This document shows, one piece after another, positions 1-8,477 of a stretch of DNA of 64,000 nt. The DNA lies in NCBI GenBank assembly GCA_019084025.1, contig JAHRBI010000006.1, positions 248,001 through 312,000 of the forward strand. Reading direction: 5' to 3'. The notes under the pieces were generated by a model. The model was given only the letters and a program-made list of their open reading frames with translations, did not search any database and had not been told where the DNA came from. Every line of letters begins with the position of its first letter. Within the stretch, counting starts at the first letter, position 1. A program made the translations under genes and the position numbers. The stretch comes from Burkholderiaceae bacterium DAT-1. Lineage in GTDB: Bacteria > Pseudomonadota > Gammaproteobacteria > Burkholderiales > Chitinimonadaceae.

Positions 1-1714
1 TAAACGCATTGCGCCCTGCCTTGTTGATTTTGTCTACGCGCGCAGCAAGCACCGGATCATCCGGTGATGCAAACGGTACCTTGTCGATGACGACCAGCCG
101 CAATTGCTCGCCCTTGACGTCGATCCCTTCCCAGAAGGTCTGGCTGGCCACCAGAATGGCATGCGGCTCCTGACGGAAGCGCTCAAGTAACTCGGAGCGT
201 GATCCCTCGCCTTGCAGCAACAAGGGATACTCGAGCCCTAGCGCCGGTAACTTGACTTTCAGCAGATCATAAGCCTCACGCATGGCGCGCAGGCTGGTAA
301 ACAGCAAAAAGGCATGACCTTCGGCGCGCTGAATGAGCGGTAGCGCCGCCTCGATCACCGCCGCGGTGTACCCACTACTATTGGGATCTGGCAACCCTTG
401 CGGCACATACATCACAGCCTGCTGCTTGTAGGCAAAGGGCGAATCCCACGTGGCGTGATCAGCTTCCCACAAGCCCATCTCGTATGCGTAATGACGAAAA
501 TCGCCGTTCATGGCCAAGGTAGCCGAGGTAAACACCCAGGCGCGCTCCTGATTGATCTGGCGGGAGAATAGTTTGGCAATATCCAGCGGCGTGGCATTCA
601 ACTGAAAGCCATGGGCAGTGACCTCGATCCAGTGCACAGCGTCTTCGCTGGACTGGTTGCGCCAGCGTTGTAACAGCTCGTATTGTTCTGCCGTGCGGAC
701 ACGGCACTTTTCCAGCCCTTCGGAGCGATCAGCCTGCTTGCTGAGCAGATCGCCCAGCTCCTCAAGCTTGTCGGCCAGTATGGCAAGCGCGTCGTGAAAC
801 TCGATGCGCTCGGCCAGCGCATGCTGCGGCGCCCGTAGTGTCTCCTGACCAAATGCCAGACGGACATCACGCACAGCCTTGTCCAGTGCTTGCGCAGCCG
901 CAGGCAGATGAATGAAATCCTTGGCAGCGGCCAATGCTTCGGCGCGGCTGTCGCGTGCCAGTTCCAGCAGCTGTCCCGATGCCACTGTCTCGCCAAAAAA
1001 CAGGCTGGCAACTTCAGGCAGCTGGTGGGCTTCGTCAAAAATAATGGTATTGCAGCGCGGCAGTAATTCGCCGGCGCCTTCGTCTTTCAGCCAGACATCG
1101 GCAAAGAAGAGATGGTGGTTCACCACCACCACATCGGCTTCCATGGCTTCGCGCCGAGCCTTCATCACAAAGCAGTCTTCGTGATGCGGACAATCGGAGC
1201 CCAGACAGTTATCGCGAGTTGACGTGACATTGCCCCACACAGGCGACGTCTCCGGAACGGAAGGACAATTTGCTTTGTCACCATCCTGACTGCGATTTGC
1301 AAACCGGACGATTTCGTGCAGCTGGGCGACATCTTCCTTGCGGGCAAATCGGCCATCTGATTCTGCTACTTCCAGATGATAGCGACAGACGTAATTGGCG
1401 CGCCCCTTCAGCAGTGCAATGGTCACAGGTACGCCAAGCACCTCGCGCACGCGGGGCAAATCACGATGATAAAGTTGATCTTGAAGGGTTTTGGTACCGG
1501 TTGAAACAATGACTTTTCCGCCCGACAGTAGCGCAGGCACCAGGTAGGCGTAGGTTTTACCCGTGCCAGTTCCAGCCTCGGCAATCAGCGGACGCTTGGT
1601 TTCAATCGCATTTTGAACCGCCTGCGCCATCTCGATCTGCTGCGGACGGGGCTTATAGCCCTTTACCGCACGCGCAAACGAGCCAGACTCGCCAAAGACG
1701 TCATCTAAGGTCAT
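1..1714 (-). CDS. DinG/YoaA-family ATP-dependent DNA helicase (C-terminus beyond window start)
   Basis: Superfamily 2 iron-sulfur DNA helicase of the DinG/YoaA/XPD type, expected to unwind DNA 5' to 3' during repair or damage tolerance. I translated the minus strand from the ATG at 1712-1714; the frame stays open to base 1, so about 571 residues are visible and the C-terminal end is missing. The N-terminus has a Walker A motif (AEAGTGTGKT), a block of Cys residues (NC..SDCPHHEDC) that fits the 4Fe-4S cluster, and a DEAH box (FDEAHQLPEV). The C-terminal helicase half includes VFTSATL and QTFWEGIDVKG, typical of the family. YoaA and DinG are hard to separate by eye, so I give no symbol. It is transcribed away from the YjfB-like gene, with about 130 bp between them. 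Confidence 0.9.
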   Translation of the reverse strand, partial: MTLDDVFGESGSFARAVKGYKPRPQQIEMAQAVQNAIETKRPLIAEAGTGTGKTYAYLVPALLSGGKVIVSTGTKTLQDQLYHRDLPRVREVLGVPVTIALLKGRANYVCRYHLEVAESDGRFARKEDVAQLHEIVRFANRSQDGDKANCPSVPETSPVWGNVTSTRDNCLGSDCPHHEDCFVMKARREAMEADVVVVNHHLFFADVWLKDEGAGELLPRCNTIIFDEAHQLPEVASLFFGETVASGQLLELARDSRAEALAAAKDFIHLPAAAQALDKAVRDVRLAFGQETLRAPQHALAERIEFHDALAILADKLEELGDLLSKQADRSEGLEKCRVRTAEQYELLQRWRNQSSEDAVHWIEVTAHGFQLNATPLDIAKLFSRQINQERAWVFTSATLAMNGDFRHYAYEMGLWEADHATWDSPFAYKQQAVMYVPQGLPDPNSSGYTAAVIEAALPLIQRAEGHAFLLFTSLRAMREAYDLLKVKLPALGLEYPLLLQGEGSRSELLERFRQEPHAILVASQTFWEGIDVKGEQLRLVVIDKVPFASPDDPVLAARVDKINKAGRNAF

Positions 1715-1844
1715 GAGGAAAAGTGGATAGACATCTAAACGTCAGATTCTATCATGCAGACCGCCAAGCACCATGTCGCACAAAAACAAACGCGCCACCC
1801 AGACGGTCACGCGCTGCCCGCAAACATGAGATCAGCCCTCAGGA

Positions 1845-2036
1845 TCACGCCGAAATATCGACAGAATTACCCAGATTCGGCGGATTACTGGCAACTTGCG
1901 GTAAGGCCTGCAGCAGCTGCAAAGCAGCCTGCTGTTGCATATCCATCGACTTTTTCATCACCAGCAGAGTGGTAGCCAGCTCAGTTTGTTGCGCTGCGTT
2001 GGCAGATGCGGCACTTGCAATAGACGAGACATCCAT
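1845..2036 (-). CDS. YjfB-like putative motility protein (63 aa)
   Basis: Small protein of 63 residues that starts MDVSSIAS and contains the short alternating helix seen in the YjfB family (putative motility protein, PF14070), including TLLVMKKSMDMQQQAA. The family is small and conserved in flagellated bacteria; its molecular role is unknown. The start is supported by GGAG about 8 bases before the ATG at 2034-2036. No signal peptide or membrane segment is visible. The assignment rests on the overall pattern: length, MDV start, LxxxMKKxMDxQ, and C-terminal LGNxVDISA. Confidence 0.75.
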   Translation of the reverse strand: MDVSSIASAASANAAQQTELATTLLVMKKSMDMQQQAALQLLQALPQVASNPPNLGNSVDISA

Positions 2037-2092
2037 GATGCGCTCCGATCAGAAGAGTGATGCCTTGACGGCCTCACTCCCCCATATCGGCA

Positions 2093-2434
2093 TTAGGCGC
2101 GATTTCTTGAGTGCTTTTTCGCTTTTACACGCTTATGCGCCGCTTTGGCAGCAGGCTTAACCGCTACATGATGCTTGGCAGTCGCGTGGGATTTGGCATG
2201 CGGACGGCGCTTTTTGGCGTGACGCATACCGTGGCGCTGCGGGCGCTTGCCCTCGACCTTGGCAGCTTGCTTCGCATAAGACTTACGGGATGGATTCACT
2301 GCCGGCAGCGGCGTATCGCCCACCAGAGGCGCATCCCCTCCTTGCGGCAGACCTTCGGCATCTGCCTGTGCAATCGGCAGGACAAGGGCAAGTGAGGCGG
2401 CCAGCAGCACGCCATAGCGTTGCACGATGTTCAT
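2093..2434 (-). CDS. Small secreted Lys/His/Ala-rich basic protein
   Basis: Predicted 113-residue exported protein. The first 25 residues form a clear Sec signal peptide (MNIVQRYGVLLAASLALVLP.. ending near AQADA). The mature part starts with a short acidic/neutral stretch and then becomes extremely basic: about the last 70 residues are dominated by K, R, H and A, with repeated KKRR, HAKSHA, AKHHV and KRVKAKK. Such composition can bind DNA, LPS, heparin-like polymers or metals, but I recognise no family. The start at 2434 is chosen over an upstream ATG at 2569 because AGGAGAG lies just ahead of it and the signal peptide begins there. A promoter-like element lies about 50 bp upstream. Confidence 0.7.
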   Translation of the reverse strand: MNIVQRYGVLLAASLALVLPIAQADAEGLPQGGDAPLVGDTPLPAVNPSRKSYAKQAAKVEGKRPQRHGMRHAKKRRPHAKSHATAKHHVAVKPAAKAAHKRVKAKKHSRNRA

Positions 2435-2789
2435 TTTTATTTCTCTCCTGATTGTGGGAGGCAAATCGCCGTAAACCACAAAGTCTACCGGCTCATTGTG
2501 AAATTTCAAAACGCAGTGCATCACAAAACCAGTGCAACTTCCCATATAATTGCGTCCGGTCTTGTCCATTCAAGCCTTAAACTGGACTCATTCATCCAGT
2601 CTGGCGATTGCACAAACCCACTGAACCCTGGTTTCGGCACACCCTGTATGGTGGTCAGGTTTTTTAGCCTGCGACAGCTTTTTTTGCTCGTCATACAGTT
2701 GGCATCCCGCGAATCCATGTGCCAGATTGCAGAAGCATCGACCGATTTACGGGGTGCGCCCACTCATGCTCAAGCTCACGGAAATGCCC
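2435..2789. other. Divergent intergenic region between basic secreted protein and dapD
   Basis: 355 bases without a convincing gene. It holds the minus-strand promoter above. A plus-strand TATAAT at 2545-2550 could serve dapD but has no good -35 box. Short ORFs crossing it (for example 2521-2763 minus) lack a ribosome site and family resemblance. Confidence 0.4.
2482..2509 (-). promoter_or_regulatory. Predicted sigma70 promoter of the basic secreted protein
   Basis: On the minus strand TTGAAA (2509-2504) is followed by a 16-base spacer and TAGACT (2487-2482), about 50 bases before the gene start at 2434. Spacing and hexamers are close to consensus. Pattern only. Confidence 0.4.
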
Positions 2790-3614
2790 ATGTCTCATCC
2801 CATTCGTCCCGTTATCGAACAAGCCTTCGAACGCCGCGCTGAATTGTCGCCCACCTCTTGCAGTCCCGAGCTGCGTGATGCGATCAACCAGGTCATTCTT
2901 GAACTCGATCGTGGCGAGATCCGCGTCGCAGAGAAGTTGAACGGCCAGTGGCACGTCAACGAATGGATCAAGAAGGCTGTACTGCTATCCTTCCGCGTCA
3001 ATGACAACGCGGTGATGGAACATGGCATGACCCGTTACTTCGATAAGGTGCCATCCAAGTTCGATGGTTACAGCGATGCTGATTTCCGTAACGGCGGCTT
3101 CCGCGTGGTGCCGCCTGCGGTGGCACGTCGTGGCTCCTTCATTGGCAAAAATGTCGTACTGATGCCGTCCTACGTGAACATCGGCGCGTATGTTGACGAA
3201 GGCACCATGGTTGATACATGGGCCACCGTGGGCTCCTGCGCACAGATCGGCAAGAACGTGCACCTGTCCGGCGGCGTCGGCATCGGTGGCGTGCTGGAGC
3301 CACTGCAGGCCAATCCGACCATCATCGAAGATAACTGCTTTATTGGCGCCCGCTCGGAAATCGTGGAAGGCGTCGTGGTGGAAGAAGGCTCGGTAATTTC
3401 GATGGGCGTGTATATCGGCCAGTCGACCCGCATTTACGATCGCGAAACCGGCGAAATCCACTACGGCCGCGTTCCGGCTGGCTCGGTGGTGGTGTCCGGC
3501 AACCTGCCGTCTGCCGATGGCAAGTACAGCCTGTACGCCGCCATCATCGTGAAGAAGGTGGATGCCCAGACCCGCTCCAAGGTCGGCATCAACGAACTGT
3601 TGCGCGGCATCTGA
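2790..3614 (+). CDS. dapD: Tetrahydrodipicolinate N-succinyltransferase
   Basis: Transfers the succinyl group from succinyl-CoA to (S)-2,3,4,5-tetrahydrodipicolinate in the succinylase branch of lysine and meso-diaminopimelate synthesis; cytosolic trimer. At 274 residues it matches the usual 270-280. The N-terminal helical part ([16 protein letters not shown]) is followed by the left-handed beta-helix with hexapeptide repeats (residues about 105-235, for example [22 protein letters not shown] and [16 protein letters not shown]). The C-terminus [13 protein letters not shown] is characteristic. The frame is open 21 codons further upstream, but the family N-terminus and the GGAA a few bases before 2790 favour this ATG. 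It is a single gene followed by a hairpin. Confidence 0.97.
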   Translation: MSHPIRPVIEQAFERRAELSPTSCSPELRDAINQVILELDRGEIRVAEKLNGQWHVNEWIKKAVLLSFRVNDNAVMEHGMTRYFDKVPSKFDGYSDADFRNGGFRVVPPAVARRGSFIGKNVVLMPSYVNIGAYVDEGTMVDTWATVGSCAQIGKNVHLSGGVGIGGVLEPLQANPTIIEDNCFIGARSEIVEGVVVEEGSVISMGVYIGQSTRIYDRETGEIHYGRVPAGSVVVSGNLPSADGKYSLYAAIIVKKVDAQTRSKVGINELLRGI

Positions 3615-3639
3615 TCTACGCAAGCCGTTTACATATACA

Positions 3640-3661
3640 CATGCCGCCCGAGGGCGGCATG
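3640..3661 (+). terminator. Hairpin terminator after dapD
   Basis: Perfect 10-bp stem CATGCCGCCC / GGGCGGCATG with a 2-base loop, followed by GTTTGATG. The T tract is weak. It could serve dapD and the convergent MOSC gene in both directions. Confidence 0.6.
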
Positions 3662-3682
3662 TTTGATGTCAGCGCGGGCGAT

Positions 3683-4477
3683 CTAGGCTCGCCAGCTCAG
3701 AATCTCTACAGGCGCCCCGTGTACAAGCTCACCTAGTGCACGCGGAATCAGATTGATCCCGAAACAAGTGCCGTCGTCGGCACTGCGATAGTCATTGAGT
3801 GTTGCCAGCGGCTGCATGTCCGCATCGGGGATGCCGCTATCGGGATCGACGGTTGTCAGCACACAGCGCGCACAGCGTTTGACATGATCAAATACGACAT
3901 CGCCAATCCGAACCTGCGCAATGCGATCCTCGATATACGGCTCGGTTGTTTCGATCACCAGATTGGGTCGGAAGTGGCGCATGCTCACCGGCTGAACCAA
4001 TCGCGCATTCAAATCAGCCAGTGAAGCCGATCCGATCAGCAATACGGGGTAGCCATCAGCAAATCCCACCGGCGAAGTGGGGTCAGCCGTGGTGCGGCGG
4101 GCGGTGCGATCGTCTGTGTATGCAAGGCGGCAACTTGTGCCCAGCCACTCGGAGAACCAGAAATCAGCTTCAGGGTAGCCTGCAAATGCAGAAAATGCGT
4201 GCTTCCATACCGAAACTGGCAGTGGCTCCGTCATGTCAGCCATCTCAACACGCAATGGGTCTGCGCCCGGTGCGCTAAAGCAGATACCTTTTTCATCTAC
4301 TTGCGACTCGATCAGCACCATGCGCGGATAGTTACGCGCACTGAGAAAGCGACCATTTTCATCGCAAAGCATCCAGCGGCGATCATGACGCGGACCAAGT
4401 GCCTCGATCTGCACAGCATCAACCTGCTGCCCGCGCCCGGATTTGAGTGGATGAATGTAGATTTCCTTTAGCTGCAT
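3683..4477 (-). CDS. MOSC domain protein (YcbX/mARC-like)
   Basis: 264-residue protein with an N-terminal MOSC beta-barrel domain (MQLKEIYIHPLKSG...GPRHDRRWMLCDENGRFLSARN) and a C-terminal MOSC domain with the signature Cys region (FDHVKRCARCVLTTVDPDSG). Proteins of this layout bind the molybdenum cofactor; E. coli YcbX and mitochondrial mARC reduce N-hydroxylated bases. Unlike YcbX no C-terminal 2Fe-2S ferredoxin domain is present, so an external electron donor would be needed. The ATG at 4477 is preferred over one at 4516 because the conserved IYIHPLKS block begins there and GGGAG precedes it. Confidence 0.88.
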   Translation of the reverse strand: MQLKEIYIHPLKSGRGQQVDAVQIEALGPRHDRRWMLCDENGRFLSARNYPRMVLIESQVDEKGICFSAPGADPLRVEMADMTEPLPVSVWKHAFSAFAGYPEADFWFSEWLGTSCRLAYTDDRTARRTTADPTSPVGFADGYPVLLIGSASLADLNARLVQPVSMRHFRPNLVIETTEPYIEDRIAQVRIGDVVFDHVKRCARCVLTTVDPDSGIPDADMQPLATLNDYRSADDGTCFGINLIPRALGELVHGAPVEILSWRA

Positions 4478-4520
4478 CGGCCCGCTCCCAGTTTCAGGTG
4501 AGCGGGCATTATGCACCAGC

Positions 4521-5270
4521 TTAAGCCTTGATGCTGACCGACGACGAGGCTTGCGGCAGATTCCCCTGATCGTTTGCCAGATTTCCAGTCAGTCTCTGCA
4601 AAAAAGCCTGTAGCGAGGGCGCTGATTGCTGATTGCCACTGCCCGTGCTGCCCTCACCTTTTGCAGACTGTTTACCATCCTCAGACTTCGATGGCTGAGC
4701 AGCGCCGAGCGCCACCAGCAAACTCTGGAACGCCTCCTGTACCGATTTCTTAACCTGTGCCATCGGGTCTTCGCCACTGCTGGTCTGTCCCAGCATTGAC
4801 GTCATGCTGGTGAAATTGGCTGACATGAGCTTTTCCAGACTCGCCGTTTGCCCGGCCAGCATATCGCCGGATGAACCCGAATGCTTCTGCATATACACCA
4901 TGAAAACCTGTGCCGACGTCCCCGTTCCGGTATTGGCCGCGCGATTGGCGCTCATGGCATCCTTGACCGACTGAATGAAGTTGGACAGCGCAGCTTCCGC
5001 CGACCCCGGCTGAGCCGTTGCAAGATCGCCGCCCGCCGCACTGACTTTGCTGACATCGACACCAAAGTCTTTCAGTGTTTTGATCACCTCACTGGCAAAG
5101 TAATCCGGCGTGCTTGGGCCGGTAACCTTGCCGGTAGGATTACCCGTGGTTTTGACTGGATGAGTACCGGATGATGCGCCAAGCGAAGCTTTTGATTGCA
5201 CCGAGGATGGAGAATAAGTAGAAGTGGTATAGCTGGCATACGCCACGCTCATGCTGGACATGCTGATCAC
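4521..5270 (-). CDS. Ser/Ala/Gln-rich protein of unknown function, paralogue of 5581-6201
   Basis: I do not recognise a named family. The protein is about 250 residues, rich in Ser, Ala, Thr, Gln and Gly, with no signal peptide or membrane helix. Short predicted helices (ALSNFIQSVKDAMSANRAAN; MAQVKKSVQEAFQSLLVALG) are separated by low-complexity Ser/Gly linkers. The C-terminus PSLQAFLQRLTGNLAN..GN is shared with the neighbour at 5581-6201 (PSLQSFLQTLSSNVAS..GG), and the order of blocks is the same, so the two are tandem paralogues. I chose the GTG at 5268-5270 because GGAGG lies 5 bases upstream, the same spacing as in the paralogue; the ATG at 5261 is the alternative. The open frame extends further upstream but loses this composition. 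Confidence 0.75.
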   Translation of the reverse strand: MISMSSMSVAYASYTTSTYSPSSVQSKASLGASSGTHPVKTTGNPTGKVTGPSTPDYFASEVIKTLKDFGVDVSKVSAAGGDLATAQPGSAEAALSNFIQSVKDAMSANRAANTGTGTSAQVFMVYMQKHSGSSGDMLAGQTASLEKLMSANFTSMTSMLGQTSSGEDPMAQVKKSVQEAFQSLLVALGAAQPSKSEDGKQSAKGEGSTGSGNQQSAPSLQAFLQRLTGNLANDQGNLPQASSSVSIKA

Positions 5271-5580
5271 GATCGCCTCCTGACCATCCCGACTGCTCAG
5301 ACAATCGGGACGAAATGGACGCATCCGGCCATGCCGAACGCATCGTCCCTTGAGTTGCCTGCCGGCTCGCCTGTCATGCAACTGGCGAGCCCGCTGGGAG
5401 GCCGGCGCGCATCCCTCGGTCACCAGTGCGGTGGTTACATGAACCGATCCGCATATTGGTATGATGGCGGCCCGTACCTGGGTGGTCTGGCCTTTATTGA
5501 ACTCAGCGCGCCGGCCGTTTATGGCCGGCGTCACTGAGCTCCCTCGTGTGATCCAATGCCCTGCTGTTCGACTGATTACC
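5271..5580. other. Intergenic region between the two paralogues, with a hairpin
   Basis: 310 bases without a supported gene. A perfect 8-bp stem CGCCGGCC / GGCCGGCG (5509-5516 and 5523-5530, 6-base loop) lies about 50 bp downstream of the 5581-6201 gene. It lacks a T run and may be a weak terminator or an mRNA-stabilising hairpin. Confidence 0.4.
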
Positions 5581-6201
5581 TTAAGCCGTGGTACTGACTA
5601 CATGACCGCCACGGCTTGCCACATTGCTGGATAAGGTCTGCAGAAAGGATTGCAGACTTGGTTGATTGCTGGCCGAATTTTTACCTGACGACTCGCTCGC
5701 TGCCAGCAATTGCCGCCACGATTGCCCTAAAGACTCATACGCTGCAGCACTGGTATCAACGGTTTTGCCGCCGCTGGTATGCTGGCTGAGTCCGCCCGCC
5801 AGATTAGCAATGGCCGTCGCCATATTGCCACGACCTTGCTGCCCACCCGAGCGGCTCTCTGTCTGAGCACCTTGCGAGGCGCTAGCCTGCATGGCGGCAA
5901 ACAGATTTTGCATAAAGGCATGCACAACCTGCGAAGTCGATTGCTGTCCGGCTTGCTGACCGGCACTCGCCGCTGCCGACTTTTTGGCATTCTCGTTACC
6001 AATACTCTGAAATGGCTGACCCGGTAGACTGATACCCAGTTGCTCCAGTGTTTGCAGAAAGCTCTGCGAAAAGCCGCTCATACCGCTCAATTGCGCGCTC
6101 ACCGCCTGTGACGACCCCACCTGCTGGCCTTGTGCCTGCTGCTGGAATGATTGCCATTGGTTGTATGAGTTGTTTCCACCCACTGTTGCAACCGTGCTCA
6201 T
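5581..6201 (-). CDS. Ser/Gln-rich protein of unknown function, paralogue of 4521-5270
   Basis: 206-residue protein that I do not recognise. Composition is strongly biased to Ser, Gln, Gly and Ala, without signal peptide, Cys or membrane segment. Short amphipathic blocks are visible: FSQSFLQTLEQLGISLPG, VVHAFMQNLFAAMQAS, ESLGQSWRQLLAAS and C-terminal PSLQSFLQTLSSNVAS. The last is nearly the same as the end of the adjacent 4521-5270 product. The start is well supported: GGGAGG lies 5 bases ahead of the ATG at 6199-6201. A structural, adhesive or surface role is a guess from composition only. Confidence 0.78.
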   Translation of the reverse strand: MSTVATVGGNNSYNQWQSFQQQAQGQQVGSSQAVSAQLSGMSGFSQSFLQTLEQLGISLPGQPFQSIGNENAKKSAAASAGQQAGQQSTSQVVHAFMQNLFAAMQASASQGAQTESRSGGQQGRGNMATAIANLAGGLSQHTSGGKTVDTSAAAYESLGQSWRQLLAASESSGKNSASNQPSLQSFLQTLSSNVASRGGHVVSTTA

Positions 6202-6510
6202 GATGACCTCCCGCTATCCGTGTATATGTGCCCCATTCAGGGCACCCGGTTTTTCCATGCACAGCAGAAAGCAGCATTCGTGCCAGCAGCGTTAAATCGT
6301 GTAAAGGCGCAACAGAACCCGAGCGGAGAACCATCAGAAAATCAGTGATCGATGAAACGGCAAGGGGAACGGCATGAACTGCCGCCGCCAGATGAAAACC
6401 CTGCCGCTAGATGTGACAAAGCCCGCTGGTGCGGGCTTTGCGAGGGGAAATGTGCGGAGGGTATCTTTTATTATCATTTGCCAGCGTCAAATCATAATCA
6501 GGCAAAAATC
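6202..6510. other. Intergenic region upstream of the 5581-6201 gene
   Basis: 309 bases. It contains the terminator at 6418-6439 and presumably the promoter of the minus-strand gene starting at 6201. No ORF here has a ribosome site or recognisable product. Confidence 0.4.
6418..6439 (-). terminator. Hairpin terminator after the DUF695 gene
   Basis: Perfect 9-bp stem AAAGCCCGC / GCGGGCTTT with a TGGT loop, about 70 bp beyond the stop of the minus-strand gene at 6511. The A/T ends of the stem give a short U stretch in both directions. Confidence 0.65.
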
Positions 6511-6960
6511 TCAATCCAAAACCGAATCAAACAACTCTGCTAATGCGTTCCACTCGGGATCATCGGACAATTCGATGGTAATCGGAAGTTGTGGCAGAGC
6601 TGCAAGAGCGTCATTGATAGTTATGCCTAGATCCTCAGCGGGGGAAACATAAAATTGCCAATATCTGAACCCCTTTGAGGTACAGGCCAAAGCCAAAATT
6701 CCTGAATTTTTAGACTCCAACGCACTCACCAAATAATCCTCCATTTGGTTCATTGCATCTGATTCCATCTCACTTGGCATGCCGCTTTCATCTTCGACAA
6801 ATTTCCAAGCAATCTGGAGCCTTTTGGGGAAACGACTATCCCCCAAAAATTCAGTCAATCTAGGTCTAAAACGCACCAAGTGCGGACGTCCGCCGTCCAT
6901 ACCTTCGACAATTGTCCACTCATCAACATCAGCACTTGGAATACATTTACAATCGGCCAT
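6511..6960 (-). CDS. DUF695 domain protein
   Basis: 149-residue soluble protein. The pattern DEWTIVEGMDGGRPHLVRFRPRL..., LQIAWKF, MEDYLVSALES and GFRYWQFYVS fits the DUF695 family, whose function is unknown; members occur alone or fused to other small domains. No signal peptide or membrane helix. The ATG at 6958-6960 gives the natural N-terminus MADCKCIPSADVDEW; the longer frame overlaps the end of the Rieske gene in antisense-like sequence. The coding sequence is visibly more AT-rich than the neighbours. It lies 10 bp downstream of the Rieske oxygenase stop, so it is probably co-transcribed. Confidence 0.7.
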   Translation of the reverse strand: MADCKCIPSADVDEWTIVEGMDGGRPHLVRFRPRLTEFLGDSRFPKRLQIAWKFVEDESGMPSEMESDAMNQMEDYLVSALESKNSGILALACTSKGFRYWQFYVSPAEDLGITINDALAALPQLPITIELSDDPEWNALAELFDSVLD

Positions 6961-6970
6961 ATGATTAACG

Positions 6971-8089
6971 CTACCCCTTAATATGCGCCCCCATCTCCCG
7001 GCGCATGAACTCGTGGAAGTGCAGCATGCCGTCTTCCATCGGGCTCTGGTAAGGACCCCACTCGTCGCGGCCTTCACGCCAGAGCGCCAGACGGCCCTCT
7101 TCCATACGGCGGATGATTTCGGCATCTTCCACGGCGGTTTCTTCGTAGGCCTTTTGCTCGGCCGCCATGAATTCCGGCTCGAACAGCGCGATTTCTTCCG
7201 GATAGTAGAATTCGCAGATGTTCACATACTTGCGCGGGCCTTGCGGCAGGATGGTAGAAATCACCAGCGTATGCGGATACCACTCCACCATCACGTTCGG
7301 ATAGTAAGTGAGCCAGATCGCCCCGAAATTCGGCACCTTGCCACGGTTAAAGCCCAGCACCTGATTGTGCCAGTCCTTGTAGACCTTGGAACCCGGCTTG
7401 GCGAGCTCGTTGTGGATGCCCACGGTCTGCACCGAGTACCAGTCGCCGAACTCCCATTTCAGGTCGCCACATTCTACAAAGCGGCCCAGACCCGGATGGA
7501 AGGGATCAACGTGATAGTCTTCCAGATAGACTTCGATAAAGGTCTTCCAGTTGCCTTCGTAGGTATCCACCTGCACATTGTTCAGACGATAGCCGCTGAA
7601 ATCGAGATCCTTGCGGACGCCGAGGTCTTTCAGATCAGCTTCGACATCACGGCCACCGGTACCCAGTTCGAACAGCATGCCGTTGTAGTTCTGCAGGCCG
7701 GTAACGGGCAGATTCAGGCAGGGGTTTTCCGGGAAGTGCGGAGCGCCTTTCAGCACGCCGTGATTGTCGTAGGTCCAGCGATGCAGCGGACACACGATGT
7801 GATTGCTGTTGCCACGACCGTCGACCATGATGGCCTGACGATGGCGACAAATATTGGATAGCAGCTTGACCCCCTGCTCGGTACGCTTGAGCAGACGGGA
7901 TTTGTCGTACATTTCCAGCGCATGGTAATCGCCCACTTCGGGCACCATGAGCTCATGACCGACATACTTCGGGCCATGCTTGAACAGCAGTTCCTGTTCG
8001 AGTTTATAGAAATCTTCGTCGAAATAGACGCCGATAGGCAGTTGTGCACGGGCAGCATGCACGAGTTTGGATTGATCCAGGTTGGACAT
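6971..8089 (-). CDS. Rieske 2Fe-2S aromatic ring-hydroxylating-type oxygenase, alpha subunit
   Basis: 372-residue Rieske non-haem iron oxygenase. The Rieske cluster ligands are visible as C81-x-H83 (NICRHRQA) and C100-x2-H103 (CPLHRW). The C-terminal catalytic domain has the mononuclear iron site EDYHVDPFH (H193 and H198). The substrate is not deducible; related proteins are widespread in betaproteobacteria and are not restricted to aromatic degradation operons. A beta subunit gene is absent, so an alpha-only oligomer is likely. The ferredoxin-NADP reductase at 8957-9742, upstream on the same strand, could supply electrons. I set the start at MSNLDQSKLV (8089), where GGGTGTGGG precedes the ATG. 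Confidence 0.9.
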   Translation of the reverse strand: MSNLDQSKLVHAARAQLPIGVYFDEDFYKLEQELLFKHGPKYVGHELMVPEVGDYHALEMYDKSRLLKRTEQGVKLLSNICRHRQAIMVDGRGNSNHIVCPLHRWTYDNHGVLKGAPHFPENPCLNLPVTGLQNYNGMLFELGTGGRDVEADLKDLGVRKDLDFSGYRLNNVQVDTYEGNWKTFIEVYLEDYHVDPFHPGLGRFVECGDLKWEFGDWYSVQTVGIHNELAKPGSKVYKDWHNQVLGFNRGKVPNFGAIWLTYYPNVMVEWYPHTLVISTILPQGPRKYVNICEFYYPEEIALFEPEFMAAEQKAYEETAVEDAEIIRRMEEGRLALWREGRDEWGPYQSPMEDGMLHFHEFMRREMGAHIKG

Positions 8090-8298
8090 ATCCCACACCC
8101 CCAAGTTGCCGGGATAGGGAACCACTCACACACGCACACCACACGGATTCTCCGCGCAGCCCGGCAGCCCAAGCGATACCCCAACACCCGAAGGTCTAAG
8201 AACGTCTTGCCTTGATGGATTACGAGTCGGTCCACTGAGTGAACCGGAGTTCGGCGAATCGCCTCCCCCCCTAGCCTCCTGGGCCGTAGGGCAAGCAC

Positions 8299-8319
8299 TG
8301 GACAACACGATGTTGTCCA
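8299..8319. repeat. 21-bp perfect inverted repeat, possible operator
   Basis: TGGACAACA-CGA-TGTTGTCCA: two perfect 9-base arms around a 3-base centre, about 210 bp upstream of the Rieske gene start. Size and symmetry fit a dimeric repressor site; it is not followed by a T run, so a terminator is less likely. Confidence 0.4.
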
Positions 8320-8439
8320 CTACTCACATGCCGAAACACGGTTCGACACGCAAAAAACGAAGGCGGGATTCTGACCGAATTCCCCCGCCGAGGCAAGGCA
8401 TTTCAGCCCGAAACCACCTTAAAAAAGAAATACATAGCC

Positions 8440-8474
8440 CGGAAAATAAAAAAATGCCTCGCGGGGAGGCATTT
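8440..8474 (-). terminator. Rho-independent terminator after the 8478-8942 gene
   Basis: On the minus strand a 9-bp stem AAATGCCTC / GAGGCATTT (8474-8466 with 8460-8452) is followed by TTTTTATTTT. It lies 3 bases beyond the stop at 8478 and should separate the fpr transcript from the Rieske gene. Confidence 0.8.
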
Positions 8475-8477
8475 ACT

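Larger units (their letters stand above)
8090..8477. other. Intergenic region upstream of the Rieske gene
   Basis: 388 bases without a credible gene. It contains the inverted repeat at 8299-8319, the terminator at 8440-8474 and presumably the promoter of the Rieske-DUF695 pair. The short ORF at 8126-8320 has no family features. Confidence 0.45.

Noticed and set aside
2985-3623. 212-codon frame antisense to dapD
   Set aside because: Mirror of the dapD hexapeptide repeats; no ribosome site.
6983-7861. 292-codon frame opposite the Rieske gene
   Set aside because: Shadow of the Rieske coding strand; composition is His/Val/Phe-rich and no ribosome site is present.
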